Positions 1 through 9,615 of a DNA stretch of 64,000 nucleotides are shown one piece after another. Every line of letters starts with the position of its first letter. Positions within the stretch are counted from its first letter, which is position 1. The notes beneath the pieces are model-generated. The model saw nothing but the letters and a program-made list of their open reading frames with translations, did no database searches and had not been told where the DNA came from. The position numbers and the translations under genes were made by a program. The DNA lies in the NCBI RefSeq assembly GCF_023509525.1, contig NZ_JAKNCJ010000001.1, positions 372,001 to 436,000 of the forward strand. Direction: 5' to 3'. The stretch is from Brachybacterium equifaecis. Lineage in GTDB: Bacteria; Actinomycetota; Actinomycetes; Actinomycetales; Dermabacteraceae.

Positions 1-328
1 GCTGCCCGGCCGGGCGCTCGAGGCGCTCCTTGAGGGTCTCCGCGCGCTCGGTGAGCTGGGCGATCCACGCGCTCTCCCCGTGGCGGGCGATCTCCGCGTC
101 TCGCTGCTGGAGGGCGAAGGCGTCGGCGAGGCGGTCCAGCGCCTCGTCCACCGCACGCATGTCGTAGCCCCCGCGCTCATCGCCGAAGCTCGCCGAGGCC
201 ACCTCCGTCGTCCCGAAGGAGGAGTCGCCGCTCTCGTAGGCGGAGCGCGCCCGGGCGAGGAACTCATCGACCTCGCGCGGCGAGTAGCCGACGCTGACGC
301 GCGAGACGCGCTCGAAGGACGTGGTCAC
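1..328 (-). CDS. DivIVA-domain protein, N-terminal part (cut by window edge)
   Basis: Reads leftward off the window, so the C terminus is missing; 109 codons are visible. The start is a GTG at 328-326 with GGAGGAG a few bases upstream. Two DivIVA-type motifs are seen: SVGYSPREVDEFLARA (about residues 12-27) and GGYDMRAVDEALDRLADAF (about 53-71), followed by a charged, probably helical stretch. DivIVA/Wag31-like proteins bind curved membrane at poles and septa and organise wall growth. This form, with short repeated motifs instead of one long coiled coil, is common in actinobacteria but its exact job is not known. A second gene of the same style lies at 17367-17933. It is the last visible gene of the rpsB-to-rlmN run and has its own ribosome-binding site. 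Confidence 0.8.
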   Translation of the reverse strand, partial: MTTSFERVSRVSVGYSPREVDEFLARARSAYESGDSSFGTTEVASASFGDERGGYDMRAVDEALDRLADAFALQQRDAEIARHGESAWIAQLTERAETLKERLERPAGQ

Positions 329-427
329 GAGGATCTCCTCCAGGTGGGACGGATGCGGCGGTGCAGGGATGCTCCCCCACTGTAGCGAGCGGGAGCGCGG
401 CGGCTGGGAAGGCGCGAGAGCGGGGAC

Positions 428-1720
428 TCAGCCGTCCGCGCCCTCCGCGCTCTCGGTCCCCGTACGGGCCGCGACCGCCTCGACGCGTGCCATCCGCGCC
501 TCGCGGTCCTCGCGGTGCGTCTCGGTCTCGATGACGGTGGCCGCGAGCTGGCCGCAGGCGCCGTCGATGTCGGATCCGCGGGTGTCCCGCACGGTGGTGT
601 GGATGCCGCTGTCGCGCAAGGTCTCCACGAAGCGCTTCTCGACCAGGGGATCCGAGGCCGTCCACTTCGAGCCCTTGACGGGGTTCAGCGGGATCGGGTT
701 GACGTGGATCCAGTGGGCGCCGCCCTGGGCGATCAGGCGGTCGGCGAGGAGCTGCGCGCGGTGCTCCTGGTCGTTGATGTCGCGGATGAGTGCGTACTCG
801 ATGGAGACGCGCCGCCCCGTGGCCTCGAAGTACTCGTAGGCCGCGCCGAGGATCTCGTCGATGTCGAACCGCGTGTTGATGGGCACGAGCTCGTTGCGCA
901 GGGCGTCGTCGGGCGCATGGAGGGACACGGCCAGGGTCACCGGGATCTCCTCCTTGATCAGCTTGCGCACCGCCGGCGCGAGGCCGACGGTCGAGACGGT
1001 GATGTTGCGCGCGCTCATCCCGAAGCCCTCCGGCGCGGGCGCGTTCAGCCGCTTGCACGTGGTCGCCACCGGCCGGTAGTTCGCCAGCGGCTCCCCCATC
1101 CCCATGAACACGATGTTCGAGACGCGGCCCGGCCCGCCGGGCACCTCGCCGTCCATGAGCTTCCGGTTCGCGATGCGCACCTGCTCGAGGATCTCGGCCG
1201 TGGAGAGGTTGCGCGTGAGCCCCATCTGGCCGGTCGCGCAGAACGGGCAGTTCATCCCGCAGCCCGCCTCGGAGGAGATGCACAGCGTGATGCGCCCGGT
1301 GTACCGCATGAGCACGGACTCCACGAGCGAGCCGTCGAACAGCCGCCACAGCATCTTCTGCGTCGCGCCGTTGTCGGCGCTCTGCATCGAGACCAGGGTC
1401 AGCAGCTGGGGGAAGAAGCGCTCTGCGAGGCGCTCGCGCTGGTCCTTGGGCAGATCGGTCATCTGCTCGGGATCGACCTGGGCGTGCTCGAAGTAGTGCA
1501 CCGAGAGCTGCTTCGCGCGGAACGCGGGCAGGCCCATCTCGACCACGGCCTCCTTGCGCTCCTCAAGGGAGAGATCGGCGAGGTGGGCCGGGGGCTTGCC
1601 GCGGCGCGTCGGCCGCAGCTGCAGCTGCCCGGGTGCGAGTGCGACCTTCTCGCCCGGGATCGCCTCGCGGGACAGGTCCGGCAGCGGGCGCACGGAGGGA
1701 TCGGGCAGGGAGGTGGTCAT
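428..1720 (-). CDS. rlmN: 23S rRNA/tRNA (adenine-C2)-methyltransferase RlmN
   Basis: 430-aa radical SAM enzyme that methylates C2 of A2503 in 23S rRNA and A37 in some tRNAs. The radical SAM cysteines are C154, C158 and C161 in GCGMNCPFC. The family GMGEP motif lies in the middle, and the second catalytic cysteine is in DGACGQL near the C terminus. It is somewhat longer than the E. coli protein because of an N-terminal extension of about 40 residues. The ATG at 1720 overlaps the cdsA stop by 4 nt (ATGA), so the two genes are probably translationally coupled. A longer reading frame continues upstream but would run through cdsA, so it was rejected. Confidence 0.97.
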   Translation of the reverse strand: MTTSLPDPSVRPLPDLSREAIPGEKVALAPGQLQLRPTRRGKPPAHLADLSLEERKEAVVEMGLPAFRAKQLSVHYFEHAQVDPEQMTDLPKDQRERLAERFFPQLLTLVSMQSADNGATQKMLWRLFDGSLVESVLMRYTGRITLCISSEAGCGMNCPFCATGQMGLTRNLSTAEILEQVRIANRKLMDGEVPGGPGRVSNIVFMGMGEPLANYRPVATTCKRLNAPAPEGFGMSARNITVSTVGLAPAVRKLIKEEIPVTLAVSLHAPDDALRNELVPINTRFDIDEILGAAYEYFEATGRRVSIEYALIRDINDQEHRAQLLADRLIAQGGAHWIHVNPIPLNPVKGSKWTASDPLVEKRFVETLRDSGIHTTVRDTRGSDIDGACGQLAATVIETETHREDREARMARVEAVAARTGTESAEGADG

Positions 1721-2610
1721 GGTGCGAGGATCTCCAGGAGGATGTAGGTGGCGGGCGCGGCGAGCAGGATCGAGTCGATGCGGTCCATCACGCCCCCGTG
1801 GCCGGGCAGCAGGTGGCCCATGTCCTTGATGCCGAGGTCGCGCTTGAGCAGCGATTCGGCGAGGTCGCCGCCGGTGGCGATGACCACCAGCACGACACCG
1901 AGGATGACGCCCATCCACCAGGGCGGGCCGTCGACGAGGGTCGTCAGGCCGACGGCCACGGCGGTGCCGAGCACGAGGGAGCCGCCGAAGCCCTCCCAGC
2001 TCTTCTTGGGGCTGATCGAGGGGGCCATCGCATGCGAGCCCAGCAGCACCCCGGCGATGTACCCGCCGATATCGCTCGCGACCGGCACCAGGATTGCGAT
2101 CAGCACGAGGATCGCGCCGTCCGGGCGGTCGAACAGCAGCAGGGCGAAGCAGCCGAGGAACGGGACCCACGCGATCGTGAACACGCCCGCGGCGACGTCC
2201 CGCATCGCCAGCAGGCCCATCGACTCCGCGACCCGCCAGAGGATTACCACGCACACGGCGACGGCGGTGGCGAGCACGAGCCCGTCGAGCTGGAACACCA
2301 CCGTGGAGACGACCATCCCGATCACGCCCACCAGCACGGGGAGCGCGGGGACGTGGAGGCCGCCGCTGGCCAGGGCGCGCGTGAGCTCGAGAACCGCCAG
2401 CAGCATCCCCACCGCGATGAGCACGGGGAACGCCTGGGGGAGCACGAAGATGCACGCGAGCAGGACGAGGACCAGCCCGACGCCCACGCCGATCGCCGCC
2501 GGCAGGTTGCGACCGGCGCCGCGGTGCTTCTCCGTCGGAACAGGGAGGACCGGCGCCGCCTCGTCAGGGGACGAGGCGGCGCGGTCGGGTGCCTGGGTGG
2601 AGAGCGTCAC
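1717..2610 (-). CDS. cdsA: Phosphatidate cytidylyltransferase (CDP-diglyceride synthase)
   Basis: 297-aa integral membrane enzyme that makes CDP-diacylglycerol from phosphatidic acid and CTP, the entry step to bacterial phospholipids. After a polar N-terminal tail of about 35 residues there are several hydrophobic segments. The CdsA signature is present as [12 protein letters not shown] (about 176-187) and [16 protein letters not shown] (about 200-215), carrying the metal-binding Asp and the conserved Lys/Glu residues. It lies between frr and rlmN, the usual actinobacterial order, and overlaps rlmN by 4 nt. Confidence 0.96.
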   Translation of the reverse strand: MTLSTQAPDRAASSPDEAAPVLPVPTEKHRGAGRNLPAAIGVGVGLVLVLLACIFVLPQAFPVLIAVGMLLAVLELTRALASGGLHVPALPVLVGVIGMVVSTVVFQLDGLVLATAVAVCVVILWRVAESMGLLAMRDVAAGVFTIAWVPFLGCFALLLFDRPDGAILVLIAILVPVASDIGGYIAGVLLGSHAMAPSISPKKSWEGFGGSLVLGTAVAVGLTTLVDGPPWWMGVILGVVLVVIATGGDLAESLLKRDLGIKDMGHLLPGHGGVMDRIDSILLAAPATYILLEILAP

Positions 2611-2643
2611 AGGGGCGTCGGAGCGCGGGTCGGAGCGCAGGGC

Positions 2644-3210
2644 TCAGACGGTCGCGAGCTCCGTCTCCTTGGCGGCGAGGGCCTGGTCGATCTGCTCGAT
2701 GTACTTCTTGGTGAGCGCCTCGAGGTCCTTCTCGGCGCGCGTGCCCTCGTCCTCGCCGATCTCCTTGTCCTTCACGAGCTTCTCGATGGCCTTCTTCGCG
2801 TTGCCGCGGGTGCCGCGCACGGCGATGCGGCCGTCCTCGGCCTTGTTCTTCGCCTGCTTCACGTAGTCGCGGCGGCGCTCCTCCGTGAGGGCGGGGAGCA
2901 CCAGGCGCAGGTTGTCGCCGTTGTTCGTGGGGTTCACGCCCAGGTCGCTCTCGCGCAGGGCAGTCTCCACCGCGGTGGTTGCGGACTTGTCGTACGGGGT
3001 CACGATGACCGTGCGCGCCTCGGGGAACTGCAGCGAGGCGAGCTGGTTCAGGGGGGTGGGGGCGCCGTAGTACTCCACGGTGATGTTCTGGAACATCGCG
3101 GCGTTCGCGCGACCCGTGCGGATCGTCGTGAACTCCTCCTTGGTGACGTCGATGGTCTTGGCCATCTTCGACTCGGCGTCCTGCATGATGCCCGAGATGT
3201 CCTCGCTCAT
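2644..3210 (-). CDS. frr: Ribosome recycling factor
   Basis: 188-aa RRF, which with EF-G splits post-termination ribosomes. Family features are the DAESKMAKTIDVTKEEF N-terminal helix, the IRTGRANAAMF motif, the YYGAPTPLNQLAS turn and the RRDYVKQAKNKAEDGRIAVR helix. Length matches the family. ATG at 3210 is preceded by a GAGCACCCC-rich spacer and a GAGGAG-like element. It is downstream of pyrH with a 104-nt gap and upstream of cdsA with a 33-nt gap. Confidence 0.97.
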   Translation of the reverse strand: MSEDISGIMQDAESKMAKTIDVTKEEFTTIRTGRANAAMFQNITVEYYGAPTPLNQLASLQFPEARTVIVTPYDKSATTAVETALRESDLGVNPTNNGDNLRLVLPALTEERRRDYVKQAKNKAEDGRIAVRGTRGNAKKAIEKLVKDKEIGEDEGTRAEKDLEALTKKYIEQIDQALAAKETELATV

Positions 3211-3314
3211 GGGGTGCTCCTCATTCTGATCCGGTAGGGGGACGGGGCCGAATGGGGCCCCGTGTTCCGTTCCATTGTCCCTCACCGCGCCGCCGGGCTC
3301 GCTGAGGGGGCCGC

Positions 3315-4073
3315 TCAGCCGCCGGTGACGATGGTGCCGATGCGCTCGCCGACCATGGCGCGGGTGATGCTGCCCGGCTCGTCGAGCCCGAAGACGACCA
3401 TCGGCTGGCTGTTGTCCATGCACAGGCTGAACGCCGTGGCATCCACCACGCGCAGGCCCCGCTGGAGGGCGTCGGCGTAGGTGACCTGGTCGAGCTTGGT
3501 GGCGGTGGGATCGAGCCGCGGATCGGCCGTGTAGACGCCGTCCACGCCGTTCTTGCCCATCAGCACCTCCTGGCAGCCGATCTCCAGGGCGCGCTGCACG
3601 GCCACGGTGTCGGTGGAGAAGTACGGCATCCCCGCTCCCGCGCCGAAGATGACCACGCGGCCCTTCTCGAGGTGCCGCACGGCGCGCAGCGGGAGGTACG
3701 GCTCGGCGACCTGGCCCATGGAGATGGCGGTCTGGACGCGAGTGGAGACGCCCTTCTGCTCGAGGAAGTCCTGCATCGCGAGGGAGTTCATGACCGTGCC
3801 GAGCATGCCCATGTAGTCGGCGCGACGGCGATCCATGCCGCGCTGGGACAGCTCCGCCCCGCGGAAGAAGTTCCCTCCGCCGACGACGATCGCGCACTCG
3901 ACACCCTGGGCGACGCCCTCGGCGATCTCTCCGGCGATGCGGGAGATGACGTCGGGATTCACACCGACCGCCCCTCCCCCGAACGCCTCACCGGAGAGCT
4001 TCAGGAGCACGCGGCGCCCGTCAGCCTTCTTGGGGAGCACGGGAATCTGCGAGGTGATGGTCGCCTGGGCCAT
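3315..4073 (-). CDS. pyrH: Uridylate kinase
   Basis: 252-aa UMP kinase of the amino-acid-kinase fold that forms UDP from UMP and ATP. The motif [13 protein letters not shown] begins near residue 22, [13 protein letters not shown] forms the phosphate-binding loop, and [12 protein letters not shown] and [10 protein letters not shown] are typical UMPK segments. The ATG at 4073 has GAAGGA 7-8 nt upstream. An in-frame extension reaching about 4196 exists, but it lacks family similarity and runs into the tsf terminator region, so it was rejected. Confidence 0.97.
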   Translation of the reverse strand: MAQATITSQIPVLPKKADGRRVLLKLSGEAFGGGAVGVNPDVISRIAGEIAEGVAQGVECAIVVGGGNFFRGAELSQRGMDRRRADYMGMLGTVMNSLAMQDFLEQKGVSTRVQTAISMGQVAEPYLPLRAVRHLEKGRVVIFGAGAGMPYFSTDTVAVQRALEIGCQEVLMGKNGVDGVYTADPRLDPTATKLDQVTYADALQRGLRVVDATAFSLCMDNSQPMVVFGLDEPGSITRAMVGERIGTIVTGG

Positions 4074-4184
4074 GGTGGTCCTTCCGCTCGAAGTCTTCGC
4101 AGAGCTTACCGGGCCGGATGGGCGGACCTCCTGCCGAGCTGGTCGAAGGTGACCACCCCCGCATCCTCGGGGGCCGGACGCACG

Positions 4185-4214
4185 GCGGCCCCGCACCAGG
4201 AGGTGCGGGGCCGC
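4185..4214 (-). terminator. Hairpin terminator downstream of tsf
   Basis: Perfect 13-bp inverted repeat (4185-4197 and 4202-4214, arm GCGGCCCCGCACC) with the 4-nt loop AGGA, 30 nt after the tsf stop. There is no U tail, as is usual for high-G+C actinobacterial terminators. It separates rpsB-tsf from pyrH-frr. Confidence 0.8.
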
Positions 4215-4244
4215 TGCGTCGGGACCGGAATGGCCCCGGGGAGA

Positions 4245-5069
4245 TCAGTTGCCGACGCGGAAGCGCACGAAGCCGGTGAGCGTGCCGCCCACGGACTCGA
4301 GCACCTTGCCGACGGTCTGCTTGGGATCCTTGGCGAACGCCTGGTCCAGCAGCACGTTCTCCTTGAAGAAGCCGGTCAGGCGGCCCTCGACGATCTTGGG
4401 CAGCGCGGCTTCCGGCTTGCCCTCGTTCTTCGCGGTCTCCTCGGCGATGCGACGCTCGTTCTCGACCGTCTCCGCGGGGACGTCCTCGCGGGTCAGGTAG
4501 AGCGGCGAGTAGGCGGCGATGTGCATCGCGATGTCGCGAGCGACCTCGGCGCCCTTCTCGTCGGTCGCCACCAGCACGCCGACCTGCGGGGGCAGGTCCT
4601 TGTTGGTGCGGTGCATGTACTCGGTGACCTTGTCGCCGAGGACGCGGCCGATGCGGCGCACGACGATCTTCTCGCCCATGGTCGCGCCGGCGGTGGTCAG
4701 CGCCTCGCCGAACGCGGTCTCCGCGAGATCCTCGGGGTTCTGCGCACCGGACTCGACGGCGGCGGCGACGGCCTCGTCGCCCAGGGCGACGAACTTCGCG
4801 TTCTTGGCGACGAAGTCGGTCTCGGAGTTCAGCTCGATGAGCGTGCCCTCCTGCTGGTCGTCCAGATCGCGGATCGAGAACGCGATCAGGCCCTCGGAGG
4901 CGCTGCGGCCCTCGCGCTTGGCGATGCCCTTCAGCCCCTTGACGCGGATCAGCTCGACAGCCTTCGCCTTGTCGCCGTCGGCCTCGTCCAGAGCCTTCTT
5001 GACGTCGAGCATGCCGGCGCCGGTGGACTCGCGGATCTCCTTGATGTCAGCAGCCGTGTAGTTGGCCAT
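4245..5069 (-). CDS. tsf: Translation elongation factor Ts
   Basis: 274-aa EF-Ts, the nucleotide exchange factor for EF-Tu. The N-terminal UBA-like module reads IKEIRESTGAGMLDVKKALDE (about 9-28), and the family core motif TDFVAKNAKF follows at about 83-92. The two dimerisation/core subdomains follow at normal length for actinobacteria. It sits 78 nt after rpsB with a hairpin in the gap and ends just before a strong terminator, so rpsB-tsf form one unit. Confidence 0.98.
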   Translation of the reverse strand: MANYTAADIKEIRESTGAGMLDVKKALDEADGDKAKAVELIRVKGLKGIAKREGRSASEGLIAFSIRDLDDQQEGTLIELNSETDFVAKNAKFVALGDEAVAAAVESGAQNPEDLAETAFGEALTTAGATMGEKIVVRRIGRVLGDKVTEYMHRTNKDLPPQVGVLVATDEKGAEVARDIAMHIAAYSPLYLTREDVPAETVENERRIAEETAKNEGKPEAALPKIVEGRLTGFFKENVLLDQAFAKDPKQTVGKVLESVGGTLTGFVRFRVGN

Positions 5070-5105
5070 GGTGACTTCCTTCTGTGGTGGAGGTGATGGT
5101 CAGTG

Positions 5106-5139
5106 CCGGAGGGCGCGAGCAGGCGCCCGCGCCCTCCGG
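5106..5139 (-). terminator. Attenuator-like hairpin between rpsB and tsf
   Basis: A 12-bp perfect inverted repeat (5106-5117 and 5128-5139, arm CCGGAGGGCGCG) with a 10-nt loop, starting 9 nt after the rpsB stop. Because tsf follows on the same strand, it more likely lowers read-through or protects the rpsB 3' end than fully terminates. Confidence 0.55.
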
Positions 5140-5147
5140 TGCGACGG

Positions 5148-6089
<942 letters not shown>

Positions 6090-6547
6090 GATGTCTCTTT
6101 CCTGGTCCTGGGCTCGCACGGCGCACCTCGTGGGCGTCCGCGGTCATCGCGCAGGACCTGCATTCTGGGTTGTCCCTCCCACCGGATGGCGGAGGCCTGG
6201 TGCCCGGCTCTCCGGCCGCCCCGCCTCCTGCCGCTGCGCGCAGGTATCCGGGGACGCCTTGCTGCGGGGAATGGCGAGGACCGCTGGACGGAGGAACCGT
6301 GCGGGCACGCGAAGTCACCCGGACGAGCCGGGTGCTGGGGTCACTCTATCCGACGCAGGTGCGCCCGCGCAGTCGGGGGCGGGGCGCCGTGCGTCACTAC
6401 TGCGTGAGTCGCTCCTGCGTGCGTCACCGCGGCAGGCCCCCGCTGCGCTTCCGCGCGCTGACGCGCGCGAGTCCTCCCCAGCGCCGGGTTCTCCCCCGCA
6501 CGGGCCGCGACCGCACGGGACGGGCCCGCAGGCAGGAGGCTCGGCCC
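6090..6547. promoter_or_regulatory. Divergent intergenic region rpsB / M23 peptidase
   Basis: 458 nt without a convincing gene. It must carry the rpsB promoter (minus strand) and the M23 gene promoter (plus strand). On the minus strand a TAGAGT hexamer at about 6342-6347 is a possible -10 for rpsB, though no clear -35 is seen. GTGCGTCAC occurs twice in direct orientation (6389-6397 and 6419-6427), 30 bp or nearly three helical turns apart, on the peptidase side. GCAGGAGG at 6533-6540 is the peptidase ribosome-binding site. Confidence 0.5.
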
Positions 6548-7303
6548 ATGCCGCTCGCCTCTGCCTCTGCGCCTCTTCCTCTTCCTCTTCCTCTTCTCAC
6601 TGCAATCGCGCTCGCGATCGCCCTCGTGCTGGGCGCTCCGCTCGCCCCGGCGGCTCCCCCGCCGGCGCCCACTCCCCCGGCCGACGCCCGCGCGCTGGCA
6701 GCGACTGCCGCGACCGCGGCGCGAGAGACGGGAGCCTCCCCCATGCCCGGTGCCGCAGGAGCGGGCGGCGCAGGAGCAGACGGCCCTCCCGGCGCCCGAC
6801 CCGCTGCTCCTGCCGCCGGCGCGCGCTGGACCTGGCCGCTGCCCGACCCCCATCCGGTCGTGGAGCCTTTCGACGCCCCCGCGCATCAGTACGCATCGGG
6901 GCATCGCGGCCTCGACATCGGCGGCAGCGGGGAGGTGCGCGCGGTCGAGAGCGGGACCGTGCGCTTCTCGGGGATGGTCGCCGGTCGCCCCGTGGTCTCG
7001 ATCCTGCACTCGGACGGCCTGATCTCCACGTACGAGCCCGTCGTCTCGGACCTGCAGGCCGGGCGGAGCGTGGCCGCCGGGGAGGTGATCGGGATGCTCG
7101 GGGCGCAGACGGAGCACTGCGCGCAGGCGTGCCTGCACCTGGGCGCTCGGCGCGGCGAGGACTATCTCGATCCGCTGCCGCTGCTGGAGGGGCCCCGGCC
7201 GAGCGTGCTGCTGCCAGTGGCCGGCACCCTGCGGCCGGCCGGGAGCGTGCTCACGCCCGCGGGTGGGCCTGCTCCACGGTCGCCCGCAGGCGCTCTGCGC
7301 TGA
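6548..7303 (+). CDS. Exported M23/LytM-family peptidase-like protein
   Basis: 251 aa. The ATG at 6548 has GGAGG 8 nt upstream. The N terminus is a signal peptide with an unusual PLPLPLPLL core (about 10-18), then hydrophobic Ala/Leu and a Pro/Ala-rich linker to about residue 92. The LytM domain shows the zinc motif HRGLD (H119, D123) and the C-terminal motif ACLHLGARRGEDYLDPL. There the usual HxH is C195-L-H197, so the first His is replaced by Cys. M23 enzymes cut peptidoglycan cross-bridges; with this change it could be active, altered or regulatory. A convergent 53-nt overlap with xerC means its last codons lie opposite the xerC 3' end. The position between rpsB and xerC is conserved in actinobacteria. 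Confidence 0.85.
   Translation: MPLASASAPLPLPLPLLTAIALAIALVLGAPLAPAAPPPAPTPPADARALAATAATAARETGASPMPGAAGAGGAGADGPPGARPAAPAAGARWTWPLPDPHPVVEPFDAPAHQYASGHRGLDIGGSGEVRAVESGTVRFSGMVAGRPVVSILHSDGLISTYEPVVSDLQAGRSVAAGEVIGMLGAQTEHCAQACLHLGARRGEDYLDPLPLLEGPRPSVLLPVAGTLRPAGSVLTPAGGPAPRSPAGALR
6572..6595 (+). repeat. Four tandem CCTCTT hexamers in a signal peptide
   Basis: CCTCTT is repeated exactly four times within the signal-peptide codons of the M23-like gene, giving the Pro-Leu dipeptide run. Slippage would add or remove two residues without a frameshift. Confidence 0.85.
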
Positions 7304-8282
7304 CGTGGGTGTAGATCTGGGTCGTGCCGAGGGATGCGTGCCCGAGGAGATCCTGGACGCTGCGCAGGTCGGCGCCGCCCTCGACGAGGTGGGTCGCAGC
7401 AGTATGGCGCAGCGTGTGCGGGGTGATGTGCCGCGCGATGCCCGCCTCGCGGCCGTGCCGGTCCACCAGCTCGCGCACCGCCCGGTCGCCGAGGCGTCCG
7501 CCGCGCGCGCCGAGGAACACCGACGCGCTCTCCCGGCCCGCGAGGAGGACGGGCCGGCCTCGATCGAGCCACTCCTCGATCGCGGCCAGCGCCGGGATCC
7601 CGACGGGCACGATCCGCTCCTTGGCGCCCTTGCCGAGCACCCGCACGGTGCGCTGAGCGTGGTCGATCCGGGTGAGATCCAGCGCGGTCAGCTCCGAGAC
7701 CCGCAGTCCCGAGGAGTACAGAAGCTCGAGCACGGCGGCATCGCGCAGGCGGATCGCCTCCGCTCGGGGGTCCTCGGCCGGGCTGCCGGCAACTGTGTCC
7801 GTCCCGGAGTCCGCACCCGTGCCTGCGCTCCTGGCGGGCGAGGGCGCCGGGGTGCCGGGTTCGACCGGCCGGGCGCCCGGGGCTTCCTGCACGGTGCGGA
7901 TCAGCTCCTCCGCCTGGTCCTGCGTGAGCACCGTCGGCAGGTGACGGCCTCTGCGCGGCGCCCGCAGCCGGCCCCCGACGTCGTGGGGGATCCGCTCCGT
8001 CGCCGCGAGCCAGGAGGTGAAGGTGCGCGCCGCCGCGGCCGCACGAGCGAGCGAGGCGGCGGAGAGCCCGGCTCCGGAGCGCTCCGCGAGCCAGGAGCGC
8101 AGCGCCGCGACATCGAGCTCAGCGATCTCGATCCGCTCGCGCTCGCGCAGGTGCGCCAGCAGGTCTCGCGCCTCGCGCTGGTAGGCGCGCACCGTATGCG
8201 CGGAGCGGCCGCGCTCGAGGTGCAGGTGCGCCGCGAAGGCGGCGATCAGCTCTGCGTCCTGGTGCTCTCTCGCGGCGGTCAT
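7251..8282 (-). CDS. xerC: Tyrosine recombinase XerC
   Basis: 343 aa. An N-terminal core-binding SAM-like domain (about 8-120) is followed by the catalytic domain with the full tyrosine-recombinase set: R194 in SSGLRVSEL, K218, H289 and R292 in HTLRH, H315 in LLGHASLGTTQIY, and nucleophile Y324. An insertion rich in Pro/Ala/Gly/Ser/Thr (about 134-172) lies between the domains, so it is longer than the usual 300 aa. XerC acts with XerD at dif to resolve chromosome dimers. The assignment as XerC rests on the neighbours (dprA, comM). The ATG at 8282 follows AACACT by 6 nt without a clear ribosome-binding site. It is 79 nt downstream of dprA. Confidence 0.92.
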   Translation of the reverse strand: MTAAREHQDAELIAAFAAHLHLERGRSAHTVRAYQREARDLLAHLRERERIEIAELDVAALRSWLAERSGAGLSAASLARAAAAARTFTSWLAATERIPHDVGGRLRAPRRGRHLPTVLTQDQAEELIRTVQEAPGARPVEPGTPAPSPARSAGTGADSGTDTVAGSPAEDPRAEAIRLRDAAVLELLYSSGLRVSELTALDLTRIDHAQRTVRVLGKGAKERIVPVGIPALAAIEEWLDRGRPVLLAGRESASVFLGARGGRLGDRAVRELVDRHGREAGIARHITPHTLRHTAATHLVEGGADLRSVQDLLGHASLGTTQIYTHVSAERLRATVEQAHPRA

Positions 8283-8361
8283 CCCCCGAGTGTTCCACGG
8301 CCGCACCCACGCGCGGATTCTGGCGCTGGCGCCGGCGCCGAAGGCTCCCCGATGCGCGGAC

Positions 8362-9615
8362 TCAGGGGGCGCGCCGCACCCGCTCCTCCTTCTGCGCGAG
8401 GAGCCCGAGCAGCGCGAGCCGGCCGAGCGCGCCCTGCACCTCGGGCAGAGGCAGCCCGGTCTCTCCCGCGATCCGCTCCGCAGTCGTCCAGGAGCGGGCG
8501 GGGACCGCGGCGCAGATTCGGTGATCCGCGGGGCTGAGCAGATCGAGCTCATCGCTGCGCGCGAATCGGGAGTCCCCGGCCGGAGCCGCTCCGGGGAGCA
8601 GCTCGCGGATGTCCTGCATCTCCGTGACGAGCGTCGCCTGGCCCTCGCGGATCAGGCGATGGCATCCGGCTGACGCCGCCGAGGTCACCGGTCCCGGCAC
8701 CGCCGCGACGCTGCGCCCGATCTCGGCGGCGCGGTTCGCGGTGGCCAGCGCACCGGAGCGCCAGGACGCCTCCACCACGACCGTCACCGCGCCGAGCGCC
8801 GCGATCAGCCGGTTCCGCGAGAGGAACCGCCAGCGCGTCGGCGACGTGCCCGGCGGCGCCTCGGAGACCAGCAGGCAGCGCTCCCGGATCAGCTCGAGCA
8901 TGCGGGCGTTGCCCCGCGGGTAGAGCCGGTCGAGCCCGCCTGCGAGGACCGCGACCGTCTCCCCGCCGCGAGCGGCGAGGGCCCCACGGTGCGCCGCGGC
9001 ATCGATGCCGTAGGCGCCGCCGGAGATGACCGCGCAGCCGTCGGCGGCGAGCTGCGAGGCGAGAGCGGCGGCGCAGTCCTCCCCGTACGTGGTGGCCGCC
9101 CTCGAGCCCACGACGGAGACTGCCCGTGCACCGCTCAGCGCGGGCAGCGAACCCGGCCCGTGGACCCACAGGCAGTGCGGAGCGCCTGGCCCGAGATCGT
9201 CCAGCGCCTGCGGCCATTCCTCGTCCCCCGGCACCAGCACGCGCATTCCGGTGCCGTTCGCCTGCTCGAGCACCTCCTCGGGGCGCACCTGCGCGAGGCG
9301 GGCCGACCAGCGGGCCATCCCCTCGGCGATGCGGCGCCCCGCGGTGCCCCCGCAACTGTCGACGAGAGCGCCCGCATCCCCTGCGCGCACGGCATCGAGC
9401 GCGGCGACGGGGCCCAGCTGGGTGCACACGGCGTGCGCGAGGGCGTCGTCGGGCTCGGCCAGGAGGGACCAGGTGATGCGCGCCCAGCGCTCGCCGTCGG
9501 CGTCCTCGTGCTGCGCTGGAAGCACGTGATGCGCTGTGTGCACTGCGTGCTCGACGGAATCGGTGTGCTGGAGGTGCTCCGCACGTGCGGCGTGCTCGGA
9601 ATTCTCGATGCTCAT
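8362..9615 (-). CDS. dprA: DNA-processing protein DprA
   Basis: 417 aa. A Rossmann-like DprA domain carries VSVVGSRAATTYG, SGGAYGIDAAAHRGAL, VLAGGLDRLYPRGN and SRNRLIAALGAVTVVVEA, all family signatures. A DprA-type winged helix follows at the C terminus (about 350-417). DprA loads RecA on incoming single-stranded DNA in transformable bacteria and is retained widely elsewhere. The His/Glu-rich first 40 residues are not conserved. The ATG at 9615 overlaps the comM stop by 4 nt, which fixes the start. Part of the comM-dprA-xerC minus-strand run. Confidence 0.95.
   Translation of the reverse strand: MSIENSEHAARAEHLQHTDSVEHAVHTAHHVLPAQHEDADGERWARITWSLLAEPDDALAHAVCTQLGPVAALDAVRAGDAGALVDSCGGTAGRRIAEGMARWSARLAQVRPEEVLEQANGTGMRVLVPGDEEWPQALDDLGPGAPHCLWVHGPGSLPALSGARAVSVVGSRAATTYGEDCAAALASQLAADGCAVISGGAYGIDAAAHRGALAARGGETVAVLAGGLDRLYPRGNARMLELIRERCLLVSEAPPGTSPTRWRFLSRNRLIAALGAVTVVVEASWRSGALATANRAAEIGRSVAAVPGPVTSAASAGCHRLIREGQATLVTEMQDIRELLPGAAPAGDSRFARSDELDLLSPADHRICAAVPARSWTTAERIAGETGLPLPEVQGALGRLALLGLLAQKEERVRRAP

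Noticed and set aside
428-2455. A continuous rlmN frame that extends through cdsA
   Set aside because: The added segment is Arg/Pro/Ala-rich with no similarity, and cdsA on the same strand in another frame has full family motifs; the ATGA overlap at 1717-1720 gives the correct start.
3897-4196. Upstream extension of pyrH and frr frames
   Set aside because: Extensions lack ribosome-binding sites and family similarity and run into a neighbouring gene or terminator.
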